Assembly (NCBI GenBank): GCA_029964075.1 | Contig: CM057149.1 | Span: 4,102,465 to 4,166,464 of the forward strand | Source: Patiria pectinifera | Lineage: Eukaryota > Echinodermata > Asteroidea > Valvatida > Asterinidae | Reading direction: 5' to 3' | DNA: 64,000 nucleotides | Part shown: one piece after another, positions 51,701 to 63,700 of the stretch | Layout: the number at the start of each line of letters is the position of its first letter | How positions within the stretch are numbered: the first letter of the stretch is position 1 | The notes under the pieces: generated by a model | Told to the model about the DNA's origin: nothing | Seen by the model: the letters and a program-made list of their open reading frames with translations, nothing else | Databases searched by the model: none | Translations under genes and position numbers: made by a program

Positions 51701-54700
51701 CAGACGACCCTGTGTCAACCAAAAGCAGACACTTAGTCCCTCTGACAATTCCCTCAACATACAAACCAACACGCGGTTTAGAAATCGGAGTCTTGACCGT
51801 CACTGTTTGGTCTCCTCCCTCAGACATTCGTCTTCTCTTGGACCCTGGTGAACCTCCAGCCTGCCCGTGGGTCCTCCGGTGGGCTGGTTGGCGTTTCCCT
51901 GTTTCTGGCCACCCCTCTTGCGAGGTTGCGTACAATTTCTCGCAAAATGACCTGCTTCGCCACAGTTGTAGCACTTCAGCTCGCTTCCATCATTCTTCTT
52001 AGGCTTCAGGAAACTCTGGGAAGACTTTTTGCCTTGAACCTCTTTTCCCTGACCCGTATTGGTTAGTTTCACCAACATCTCGACTACGGTATTCAGCTTT
52101 TCTGCCTGAATATCAGCTTTCGCTTCTAACTCCTGGAACCTCTGCTCAGTTCCACTGTCAACCGCCCTTGCCAATTTAGCAGGCTTATGATCGAACTTTC
52201 TCTGTTGTTCGATCTTGTCGAAACTTTCCGTTTCCAACGCAGCTCTTATAGCTTCATCCAGCCTTGTCGGACGTGCTCGGTAGATACCCTCTCGCACGGT
52301 CTGACTTTCTACGGCATCTACGAAGTGGTTTTTCGCCAGCCTATCTTTGGCCTCTTCTGGTATCTCTGGATAGGCCTTCGCAGCTAGCTCGCGAATCGCT
52401 TGTCCCAGCTCTTGTAGAGTCTCCTTCTGCCCTTGACGACGATGCCTCAACTCTACAAGGTAGTTCTCGGCCTGTCTGGCAGGCCCAAACCTCCTAGCTA
52501 ACAACCTCACAAGCTCTTTGTATGTTTGCTTGTGACCTTCGGGAGTATGATCCCCTATCAACCTCAACGCACTGCCTTGCAGGCTAGCAGCCAGGTATTT
52601 CGCAGCCTGCTCGTCCGTCCATCCGTTGACGGCTCGGCAAGACTCAAAATGCTGGAAATACTCATTCCACAATATCTTGCCACTGTACCTATCTGGTACA
52701 AGATTCGGGCGACGAGTCGTCCAACATTGAGGATTACCATAACCCTCAATGCCTACCATTCTCGGCTCTCTCTTCAGAGGCCACGGTCCGGGCGACTTTG
52801 CATCAACCTCCAGCAATGAATTCTTGCTTGCCTCCACAGGAGGTTTGGTTGCAAAACTCAAAACCTCACTATGAACTCGCCTTGCCTCATCAAGCAATGG
52901 CTCACCCTCAAATGGGTTCTTGCTAAGTAAACCTCTCTCGCCTAGTTCCACGCGTTTCGCTGGATCAGACTCGGTAAACCTCAGCTTGCCAGGCACCTTT
53001 TCGGTATGCCTCTTTACACCCTGTGTAGAAACTACCGGTGTAGAAACCGCAAGTGCCCCCCTTTGTCCTGGGGACCCTGGAGAGAAAATATCCCCTTTTT
53101 TGGAATATGCTCCTCTTGTCGCAGAAACTATCTCCGGCGACTCAACTCTCGACAAAGGCCGCTCCTCATATGAAACATACCCTGATGTCTCCGTGGGTAG
53201 CCTAAACTCGATGTCGGAATCAACCTCGAAGGTTACACGCTTCCCTTTCTCGGGCATGCTCCGGTCATCCTCACCTGAAGAAACCTCGGTAGCCCGTTGC
53301 TGTGACTCTTTCACAACAGCCTCCAGCTCTGCAATCCTCCTGCACAGCCGGTCTTTCTCCCACTGAAGGAACTGGTTTTCCATCTTGGAACTATTCAATT
53401 CCTCTCGCAGCGACTTTCCGTCAACCTCACCCAGTGCGGTGACTTTATCTCGTCGCGCACTCATGGTGTTCAACAGCACCTCAACTGAGGGCTAACAAGT
53501 AAACCTCAAATAATCTCCTACGTGCTCCTCAGAAGGAACCCTCAGGAAATTTTCGCAACCAACAAAAGTGTACCCAATATTCTACTGAATGTGTATTACA
53601 GGCAGATTTCTATCAATCAATTCTTACTATCCCACTTCTGACACCATTTGTGGCGGACTTGGTCGGTGGACTCACACCCTTGCGTATTCTTTTTGAGCCC
53701 TATTATTCCCACAAAAATATTTACTATCCTCCCGTATGCATGAGCGGTTATACACACGAAAGGGGGGAAGTTGTCACGAACGGAGAACTGATGGAATGTT
53801 CTAGGCCTGTCCGTTTGTTGGAAATATACCAACGGGCAAGAAATTGAGAACTACTCTGCCTAATACACGGTCTACAGTTTGCAAATAGATGTGGAACACA
53901 CAACCGAGTTAGAACAACCAACTCACAACTGGTTTATTTCTGGTTCTCAATGTGATCATTATATGGGTATGAGGTTCAAAGAATGAGGTTTGCAATATGA
54001 CACACAAATAAACAACTTATCTCTCACATGAGGTTTGTACCAAGGCTGAGGGTTACTTCAACAACTTTATGCAAATTAGTCAACCCCTGTCAGTAATTCC
54101 AGGAAGTAAACCTCACAGAGTGGAGGGTTATTTTCCCTACCAAACCTCTCAAATGTAACTCTTAATAATCAGCTCACGTCGGCTACGGTGGGACCCCAGG
54201 TTAGTTTATTCCCACTAACCTTGACTAACTTGTGGACCGATAAGGTTGGGGAGCTCTCGGTAAACCTCTAGGGTCAAAGACAATAGATCACACAGACTAA
54301 ACCTCGACACAACGTTACCGAACCGGCAACTGTATCTCCCAATCTGCCTACTGATCTTTCAGCCTTATCTAACCCAACCACTACACGAGATCCACTCTAC
54401 CCAAACACTACACAATCCCCTGCAATTTAATGTTTCCCAGCTCTGCCCGTCTCCAAGACATTATGCTCCTCTATAACTTCCTTACCCCTGGTAAGTACGG
54501 CTTCAGCTCGGCGACCTCGCGTCCCGGACTGAGGTTGTGTGGTTAAACCTCCCGTTGCTCAGACCACGGAGCTCTAAAATTGATGCTTACGCGTCGATGG
54601 CTGGATGACAACTGACAAAACAAACTTACAGTTCGTGCATGTTTGAGGGCGCACTTTGCCTCGCACTTTACAAATCAAGGACTTAGGTTCGCCACCCAGG

Positions 54701-57700
54701 CGAGACGCTGACGGCTTGTTCCGTCACATATGGATGGCATCCTTAGCACCGATTGGTCTTCCTTAGGCTGATTGTGAGACAATACCCACTGCAGGCATGG
54801 GCGAAGCTGTCTGTCAGTCCCTTTGAAGAGCTTTTTCAATGTGAGCTGCAAGGGCGACATTGTCTGCTAACAACTTCTGACCAACTGATTAGCACTGGTC
54901 ACCCCATTCACCTTTGTTTGGCCTGCAGTGAAGCCATTGTGATAATGAGTGTCCCGTCTGACCTTTTGTGTAATTACATGTATTCAGAGAAGTCATATCT
55001 GATGTCATCGGAAGCACACAACTAAGGGGCATACACTCAATTAAGTAAGCAATTCCGGAAGCTATAGAGTGTGGCAATTTACAGCAATTGCCGATCCACC
55101 TTATAGGCGCTTATATACAGACCCAAGGAGTGACTTCCTGACTGCAAATTAAATTCCAGCTGGCAGGGCTCTTAAATATCTAATTTGTCCTCGTTTTTTC
55201 AAAAGAATGTGAAGTGCGCTTGAGGGATCTACGGAGGGCTGCAATACTCACAATTAGTCTTATGATGGCAGTCCTTCTAGTGTCGACTATTTGATTCAGG
55301 TAATATCATCAGAAATTTCTTTGCCCATTGACCTCAGATTCCAGCTTGCGAATCGAAGTGGGCTACTTAGACGTTTGTCTTTAACTTGCTTGCCTGTGCA
55401 GAATTCCGGTTGCTTGTTATGCCGAGATAGCAAGCTCCAAGCTGCCAAAGTAGCATGCAGACAATGCAGACATTGGCAGGTCATCACCTTATTTGGCAGG
55501 GGTTTGTCAATTTGGAGTGGGCGGTTTTTGACCAGTAGAATGTGCTGATCCCTGCCTACGGAAGCAACTCGCTACAAGAATTAAGTTGGGTTTATGCCTT
55601 GGACATTCAGCCTCCTGTGTTGTTTTCACACTATTAAGTGAGGTTGGAGTGGCCTCACCATGTCGCTGGCCTAGGCAGAGAGTATGGAGAAACTGGATGC
55701 CGAATTAACATTTTTCCCCATCGGCCTCACTGATGGGGTCCAATATAGTGCAATACATCAGCTTGGTGTTTACACTTACACACATGCATGTTTACGTTAC
55801 ATACCTATCGTGGACATTCCTTTCTTTTCGTGTAGTTTAAGAAACCTCTGGAAAAAAATCATTTTACTCACACTATGAAAACACTTTCAACCCCTTTTTT
55901 TATAATTCCCACTAGCTTTCTCTTAATTTTGCCACCGGTAAACCTAACCCAACAATTCCTCTAAACCTGTTTTCCTTAAAGGGGGAAACATTGCGTGGAT
56001 GTGGGCAAGTCCACACAACGTCGCTGCTACCTGGTTTTTGTGGACATCATGTGTTCGGAATTCCACACAGTGAATGTAATGCTTGTACATTTATATTCCA
56101 AATTTTGTCATATTTTATACTCCGAGTTTTTTGTTGCAGCTGACTCCTCTCGACTTGGACTTATCTGAGGCATCAATGGTGGGACTCTTTACCCTTAGCT
56201 GAGGATAAAAATGGTAGATTGTCGACTAAACTCTATCCGACCCGAAATTGGATTCAGAGTTGTTTTTCTCTAGGCAGACTGCCGACTTAGGTGAAATAGC
56301 TCTGTCTACCCCAATTTGTGCTCAGAGTTCCCTCTCCTAGGCAATACAAGTCTTAAAAAGTCCACTTACCTAGTTCTACCTTGCTTTAATTCAAGGAACT
56401 TGCTGAAACTCTCCGTTATTCTGTGGAAATAGTGTCAGCACAAAAAGCTAGATGATTGTACTTGGTTACGAAATGCTAATGTTAAAAAGCCGTGCTGTAA
56501 ATTGGGATACTTCAGTGAGGATGGAGATGCTCAATTCCTCATTATACCATAGTGTATCGTAACCCTGTTAACCCCAGACTTCTAAACAGGGTTTTTACAC
56601 TTGGGGTATGAGTCAAGACAGTTAGTTGATGTAAAGGAAAAATAAGGACACAAGGGGAGTCCTTAGATTGTGTGTTCTGTGAGCACTGGCTGGGCAGGCG
56701 GGATTAACCCTGTTTTATTTCAAATTCAAATGTCCCATCATCCTCAGTCGATAACAAGTGGGGAAAATTAGGCCGGTGGAGAGACTGATCATGGTGGAGA
56801 TCGTTCTGGAAAATACAATAAGGGTAATCATAAATTGAGGGCAAACTATTCAACATCTAAATCGTCATGGTAATAAACTGGAAGAATAGGAGCCTATTTC
56901 CGACACCTCGTGTGGCGTGGCCTATTTTCGCCCATCTCAAACAATTGAAATCTTTACATATGTGGATTCAAACAGTGCAATCGATAACTAGGGATCAATA
57001 ACTGGGAAAATCACAGGCTTTACAGTTAACAATGAACATGAAACTGGGTTTAATCTGGAAATAATCTTGCTCACCATCCGTAACCAGCCCAATGCCTTCC
57101 GATTCCCGCGGTTGCTATGTCGGTTCACTGCATTAGTCCGCATGGTGGCGCTATTGAAATATTTAAGTCGCAACAGTTGATATTAGTTTGGTGTTAAAAA
57201 GTTTAAAAGATCTTGGTTATTGAAAGGAGAGAAATTACAACATGGTCTTGGGATTATAACTTGTGTTTTACATGAAATGTGGGATATCCTCGTCTTTATA
57301 AGCCACTTGTTGTCTCAACCTTCCATAATATTCCATTGTGTCATGGATCTTTCATTGTAATTTCAGCTGCTAATGGACAAGGCCGTATTTTAATACCTTC
57401 AAAAGTGGCCATGGTACTTTTGCATTCGAATGATGCACATGCCCTTTAGCAGTGTCATAACTAAACATATTCATCACTATTTAAATCATGAACATTTAGT
57501 TTTTTTCACCCGACTAAATTGCCAGACTTGTATTCGAGTCACCCAACCTCGTGTCCGAGTCACCACTCCCGAGTCCGAGTCCCGAGTCATGAAGGTCGAG
57601 TCCGAGTCCGAGTCACGAGTCACGAAGGTCGAGTCACAGGTCCGAGTCACAAATCACCTTTAAATTTTGAGGGACTGTGAAAACCTCAAATTGTAAATGC

Positions 57701-60700
57701 TACACTTTTGTTCACAGCTTTTCTCTAATTTAATCAAAGAACTGTATATTAGAACTGGAAACGATAATCTGGTACCAAACAGTATTTAGCTTATATTTAC
57801 ACAATATTAAGTGTGGACACCGGGATACATGTTGCGATACATTGATTTCCCATACCCATATATTAAAAACAAGCTAGCGTATGTAAAATATCTAGATGAG
57901 TTTCCTCTGAACCGCACAAAACGTATCGCTTGCTCAGGAGAGAGCCGTCTTAAAAATATTTTGTAATTATGTTGAACAAAATAAGAGATTTGTGGTGATT
58001 TCGGTCGAGTCCCGAGTAACACAGGTCGAGTCCAAGTCCAAGTCTGAGTCCGCAGGGTAGAGTTCTAATCCGTGTGAGTTGTCATCGTGACTCGGGTCCG
58101 AGTCTGAGTCACAGAAAATGGGACTCATGTCGGACTCATGTCGGAGTCCGAGGTACGAGTCATACCATTCTGATAATTGCTCAGTTAGAAAAAGGTATTT
58201 TGGAATCTGCGTCCCATATGCAATATTATGAGTACATTTCACACACATCAGACAGGGATGATGTGTGTATATGCACATATTTATGAGCAAGAGCTGAATC
58301 AGCTTATTCATCAAGGTTGAACCTAGCCCCGGGGTATACCCTAAGGCTACCCATTGTTGAGCCTCAATTTTTGATAGCATAGTTGAACTGTGTGTCGTTT
58401 CACTCTTGTTTGGCATAAAATGAGTTTATCTTACCCTTGTGAAGTTCAACCCAAGTTTCGTACGTACGTTTTACACTTTGTGCAACAGGGTAAATGTAAA
58501 GGGATGCCGCTTCTGTTTTTGTTGCTCGACTCAGCATCTGTTTATGTACTGTTGCGTCTAATCAAATCCCCCCCCCCCAAAAAATCGAATTCCAAATGAA
58601 GAAGCATGCTTCTCCATATGGAATCAAGGACATGTGCAATGCAGTGAACAAATTGAGTGAATGCATCTTCCTGTGATCACAAAAGTAGATAAATTTCAGT
58701 GGAAAGAAATGTTCACGCGTGTCTAGGATTTAACCAACCTGGCGGTTGAAATGGGTTTGGAAGGAATTTCAAAAACAACCCGGCATTACCTTGGCGTCAA
58801 TCCTGATTTCTTCCAGGTAGAAAATGTCTTGTGAATTCGTTTAAACCCTGAATAATTACTGATGAGTTCAACATCTAAATGAACGAAATCATTGTTTTTG
58901 TTCCCAATTGAGACTGTAAAGTATCGCAAATGTTGGGATCGACTGAACGACAAAGGCGTATTGGAGGATTTGCTTATCGACCACATGTGGCAAGACATCC
59001 TCGAGCACAAACAAGCCCTGCTGGATTTGATGGACAAGTTTGACCTTCTCTGTAAGCGTTTTGATGAGGTGTGTTCTGTAGGCATTCACATTTCAAATCT
59101 TGAATGTAACGGGTACTCTAACTTTAAAAAAACAAAATTGTGTGGGTCTGTGTGTGGGTAGGCCTATATGTGGTATTTTCGTAGGCCCCCAGATTTTTCG
59201 TAGGCCCCCAGATTTCTCGTGGGCCCTAGGCACAGTGCCTACTGTTGGATAATCCAGGCTTGGTCATTTTGGAAGTAAACTGTGGGTGGAGGGTGACAAG
59301 CAAAATGATCGTCCTGTGTACGGTCAAAACTAATGAACACTAATTCATACGTGGTCGGAGAGATGTCACTAAGCCTTCTCAGAAGTTTAAAAGGTATTTC
59401 AGCTAGGATTTGACTACTATAAATATTTTCATCTTATGATTAGTGTAAATATATTCCACTTTAGCCTAGGGAGGAAGAGAAAAGTAGCACTGCTTCATCC
59501 ACGGCCACACAGTCTCATCCCACAAATGCATCTTATTATGTGCCTTCAATGTTGCGGCAGCAGACATCACGTTCACTCCAACTGGAGACAACCGAGAATA
59601 ACTCAAACGTGTTCTATGTGGACTTCAAAGAATTCCTCCCTGGTAAGTCAGGACTGGCATGCCGTTAAACAGCAAAAAAGTTGGGGGGGGGGGGAAACAG
59701 AACAGTGTCAACGATTTTGACGGCTCCAAACAGTAGTTAACAAAAAATTGGAGGAGCACCTTTTTCGTGCATGTCTGTTTGCATGTCTGTTTGCTGTGTG
59801 TTTGCTGTATGTTTTTGCCGTCATTCATATTTGTATGCCTCACACAAGTTATGCTGTTCTAGTTTCTACCTTTGATTACAGTAAGCCACAACCTCTCTTT
59901 TATTTCGTTTTTAATTTACAGTTTGACAAAGAAACGGACTGGAGCGGGGTTTGAACTTGCAATCTCTGAATTTCCATTCCGGTGCTCTACCATCTGGGGT
60001 ATCTATCCCTCATCTAATCAAATCCCTTTATTTGATTTCTTTTCAGATGGATTGTACCATCGGTTGGTTGTGCGAGCTTTGCGATGGTCTCAAGATTTGG
60101 GTGGAGCAAAATCAGCGAATCCCCTTCTGCTCTGTGATCAAGCAAATTTCTATGTAGATGACCATCATAAGTTTGCCCTGCAAATGGCGCACCAATCAAA
60201 CCTTGCATACATCAAAGTAAGTACATGGTGTTAGAAGCAGCACCTGTTTCATTTTCTGGTTGTAGACAAAAATAGTGTTGATGTAGCAAAGGAGGGGCTC
60301 CAAACTCTTTATATGGACAAAATGGACTCCGTGCACAGGTACCTCTCAACGGTTACAACAGCAGAGTTTGGGAGACCACCGGGAAGGAAAACTTTAAGCC
60401 TTGGAAGTTCGTGAGGAAAGTGTACGACCTCCCTTCCTATCTATTATTGTTTGTGGAATTCACATGCTGTATCTGATAGCAGTATGTCAATGACCATGAC
60501 CTTCTCTGTGTTTGTAGGTGAGTGTCATGAGAGTGGAAGTTTATCCACCTCCACAACATGTCAAAGCACCTTCAGGTGATGTCACATGCAAGGTATGTTA
60601 GGTATTGCAAAAATATAGTATGCCAAAAAGTGTTAAAATAAATGGCCATAAACTTTTTGGAATAAAAGTATCTCATGATAAATGAGCATTTGATAGTTGT

Positions 60701-63700
60701 GGGTAATGGTAAGGTTGTTTTGCATGCACCCTCCGATCTCTGCTTACAAAAAGCTTACACTGAAAACAAACCAATTAATTTCACCTCAGAAAACATACAG
60801 ACTAGTAGGAAACTATACCGTTTGCAGTTTTCTTACAGTACAACAAGTGCATGTTTAAAAAAGTTACCTCACATTTTGAAGGGTATGGGTGTACATGTAC
60901 TTTTTCCTTGCATTTCTATGAAAAGGGGCCGGGGACTATGCATGAAGCACGCTAAAAACATTGCATTATAGTTTTATTTTTCCCTTTGTGAGTGGAAGGT
61001 GCTTGTTAGGGTTGTTGTGTGTAGGATATATAGTTGTTAGACTTTTGTATTGTGGAATCGTCTCTCTCTTTTCTCTTTTTACAAAATGGAATTTCAATGT
61101 GGCAAAAACAGAAATAAGTAGAATGTAATTATGTTTCACAACAGGTTAAAGACTTTGTGGAAGAGCATCTGCAGGACTTGAAAACCATGTGGATCAAGCG
61201 AATAAACTACTGCATTAGTGTGCAGTGTCCTGATAAGAAGGTTTTCCATTTTCTACCACTGGATGAATGCATGGCAAAGCCAACAGTTGTCTGCGTCTTT
61301 GAGACATCTCATTCAGTCATCAAAACGGATGAAATCCAAGCCATGTTCAAGGAGGAAAGCTCCGAGGAAGAAGCTTCCGCTCCCGGTAAGTGAAGGCAGT
61401 GGCTCAAATCCGTGTCGCTGCGTGGGGGATTAGGAGTGACAAAAGATCCCTAGTGTCATGATACAAATGTACATCTTACGCAAACTGGCGCGCTTACATG
61501 GAAGTCATCAAGATGACATTCAGGTACTTTCCTTGCCTTCCAATGCTGTGACTTGGGTTTGAATCCCGCCAGCTGTTTTTTTTTCAGTCCCTATCTGATT
61601 CCTTGGGTTTCCACCAAAATAGTTTTCTGTGGTTCTCCTCCCACCTCTAAAACTATAATTTGTTCTCTCATTTGTCTCCTCTGTACAGATTTGTTTTCAG
61701 GCTTGCGATGACACCTAAGTTGAGGAATACTTCGTTTCGCTAACGAAATTGAATAAAAATAAAAATGATACTAAAAAAAATTATATTTTTACTTGTTTCC
61801 TTTCATTTCCGCTAAATTAACAAAAATCGTTACTGGAAAGAACTTGTATTAAAGCTTAGTCCGTCATTAGAAGTGCGTGCAAAATATTGCTTTGGGAACT
61901 CGACTTCATCATTCGGTCTGTGTTTACTTGTACATTTATACTAACATTTTGAGGTTGGTTGACAGTTGACATTTGCTATTATACGGTCTATACATCAGGC
62001 ATGCAAGTCTTCCTCAGATATGCTGATCCCCTCTTCGTTAAACTTCTCTTGTATTTCCTTAAAAATTTAAAAACACCGCAGAGAGTCTTGTAAAGCTTTA
62101 CTTTTCCTCCTTCTTTTAGTGACTTTTCATTTGCATGCCTGATACATATACATGTATATTATATAGGGTGGCTTTGAGTTGATAAAATATTCTGAAACTA
62201 CTTCTTTATTGTGTGTTATCAATGTAGGAGTGAATATCAGGCAGAGGTTTCCATCCATTGAAGATAGTAACTTTTATCGCACTGCCACATTAGCAAGGTT
62301 AATTTGAGGTCAACGGATGATGCACTCATCGGGGACTTTGCACATCCCTCCAGAATTCTCTAATCATTCGGACCCTTTTTACCCGCACCCCGTTCTTCAT
62401 TGCCTTTCTCTATACAGTGGCGTAGCACGGTCATTTTTATTGGAGGGGTATAAACACTTTTGGAAAAGAAGGGCACTTGTACATGACAATGGGGGCGCTG
62501 TTCAAAACCGACAACTATGCACACCAACGGACACAAATTTTATATGGTGCTTTTCAGGGAGATACATGCGTGAAATTAAAAAAAAACAAAAAAAAAAAAC
62601 CGGAACGGCCGATGGCACAAGAAAGGGCACCGCTCTTTTTAAAAAGGCCACTTCGTCACCGACACCACGAAGTAACACTTTACCGTGTTTTTAAACCATA
62701 TTTTTTTTCGATTTTCAGATTTTTGGATTTTTAAACATTATTCACCAAGGCCTACCATTGCACAAAGTTTCAAAGCTTCAAGAGCTTTACTTTAATAATT
62801 ACGCTTATAATCCATGGCAACTTTTGCGCAAAAGTGACAATTTTTGTTTTCACGAAGTAACACTTAAGTTCCATTTACCATTGCAATGCATGGCGCGCAC
62901 TCTGCTCATAAGTAAGCAAAAGCGTTTTCACGAAGTAACACTCTTCTAGTAAGTTGTATGAGCGCGCGCGCTGACCTGAAGTTACACTTTCCTCGTGTTG
63001 AATACATTGAAGAGCGTTACTTCGTCAAAACAAAAATTTACAGTTTCGCAGCCTTTTTTTCTCTTATTTCTTGTTTATTTAATACAAAAACGGGTAAAAA
63101 ACATCAGATTTAATAAATTCAATTCATCAAGTGTCCACAACGAGAAACCCAACTGAAAATACTCTGTCGTTTTGACGTAAAGTGTTGTTTTAGAAGGCGT
63201 TCAACTTCATTTGCCGTTTTCTCCGATTGCTAGTTTTTACTGGTATGTAGTTGGGTGTTACTTCGTGGTGTCGGGCAAATCTTTAAAAAGGGGCACTCTT
63301 TACAAATAATGGGGGGGGGGGGTGTTAAGCCCCAATAAAAAAGGGCAATTGAACAGAAAAGGGCAGTCTTTACAAACTATTGGGGTGGGGGAAATACCCC
63401 CCTAACACCCCCACCCCCTACCCCACGCTGGCTACCTCTATGCTATATGTTTGGTAAAGTTCATTGATTTAAATGGTCTGTTTTGTGGAAACAGACGACA
63501 AGCAGTCGAGCCTATTTCTATCATTCTCTTTTTTTGCAGAACCACGTTTAGATGACAAAACTCTGGCGGCAGTCGCTAAGAGACTCGGTGCAGGCTGGGC
63601 AACACTGGCAGTTGAGCTGAGCTTTACGATGGTAGAGGTTCAGACTGTCGAGAAAAATTACGAAAACAATATCGAAAGGCAAGGTCTGGAAATGCTTGTA

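Larger units (their letters stand above)
45659..54728 (-). mobile_element. Complete Ty3/Gypsy LTR retrotransposon with a zinc-finger ORF3
   Basis: The element is 9070 bp, bounded by 1080-bp direct LTRs starting TGTGACGG and ending CCGCCACA (minus-strand sense), with TATG directly outside each end (45655-45658 and 54729-54732) as target duplication. Internal order on the minus strand is PBS, gag, pol (protease, RT, RNase H, integrase), ORF3, then the 3' LTR. Integrase after RNase H and the GPY/F-type C-terminus place it in Ty3/Gypsy. All frames are open, so it may be, or recently was, active. It lies antisense to the host gene in the intron between exons 12 and 13, inside an older LINE. I see no clear purine-rich tract before the 3' LTR. 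Confidence 0.95.

Noticed and set aside
56140-56200. Possible ROCO exon after TTGTTGCAG at 56139
   Set aside because: The frame reaches a stop quickly, there is no fitting donor, and exon 12 joins exon 13 directly with correct phase and COR order.
59930-60030. Functional tRNA gene on the minus strand
   Set aside because: A- and B-box-like words are present but I could not see a full cloverleaf or anticodon stem; a SINE head fits better.
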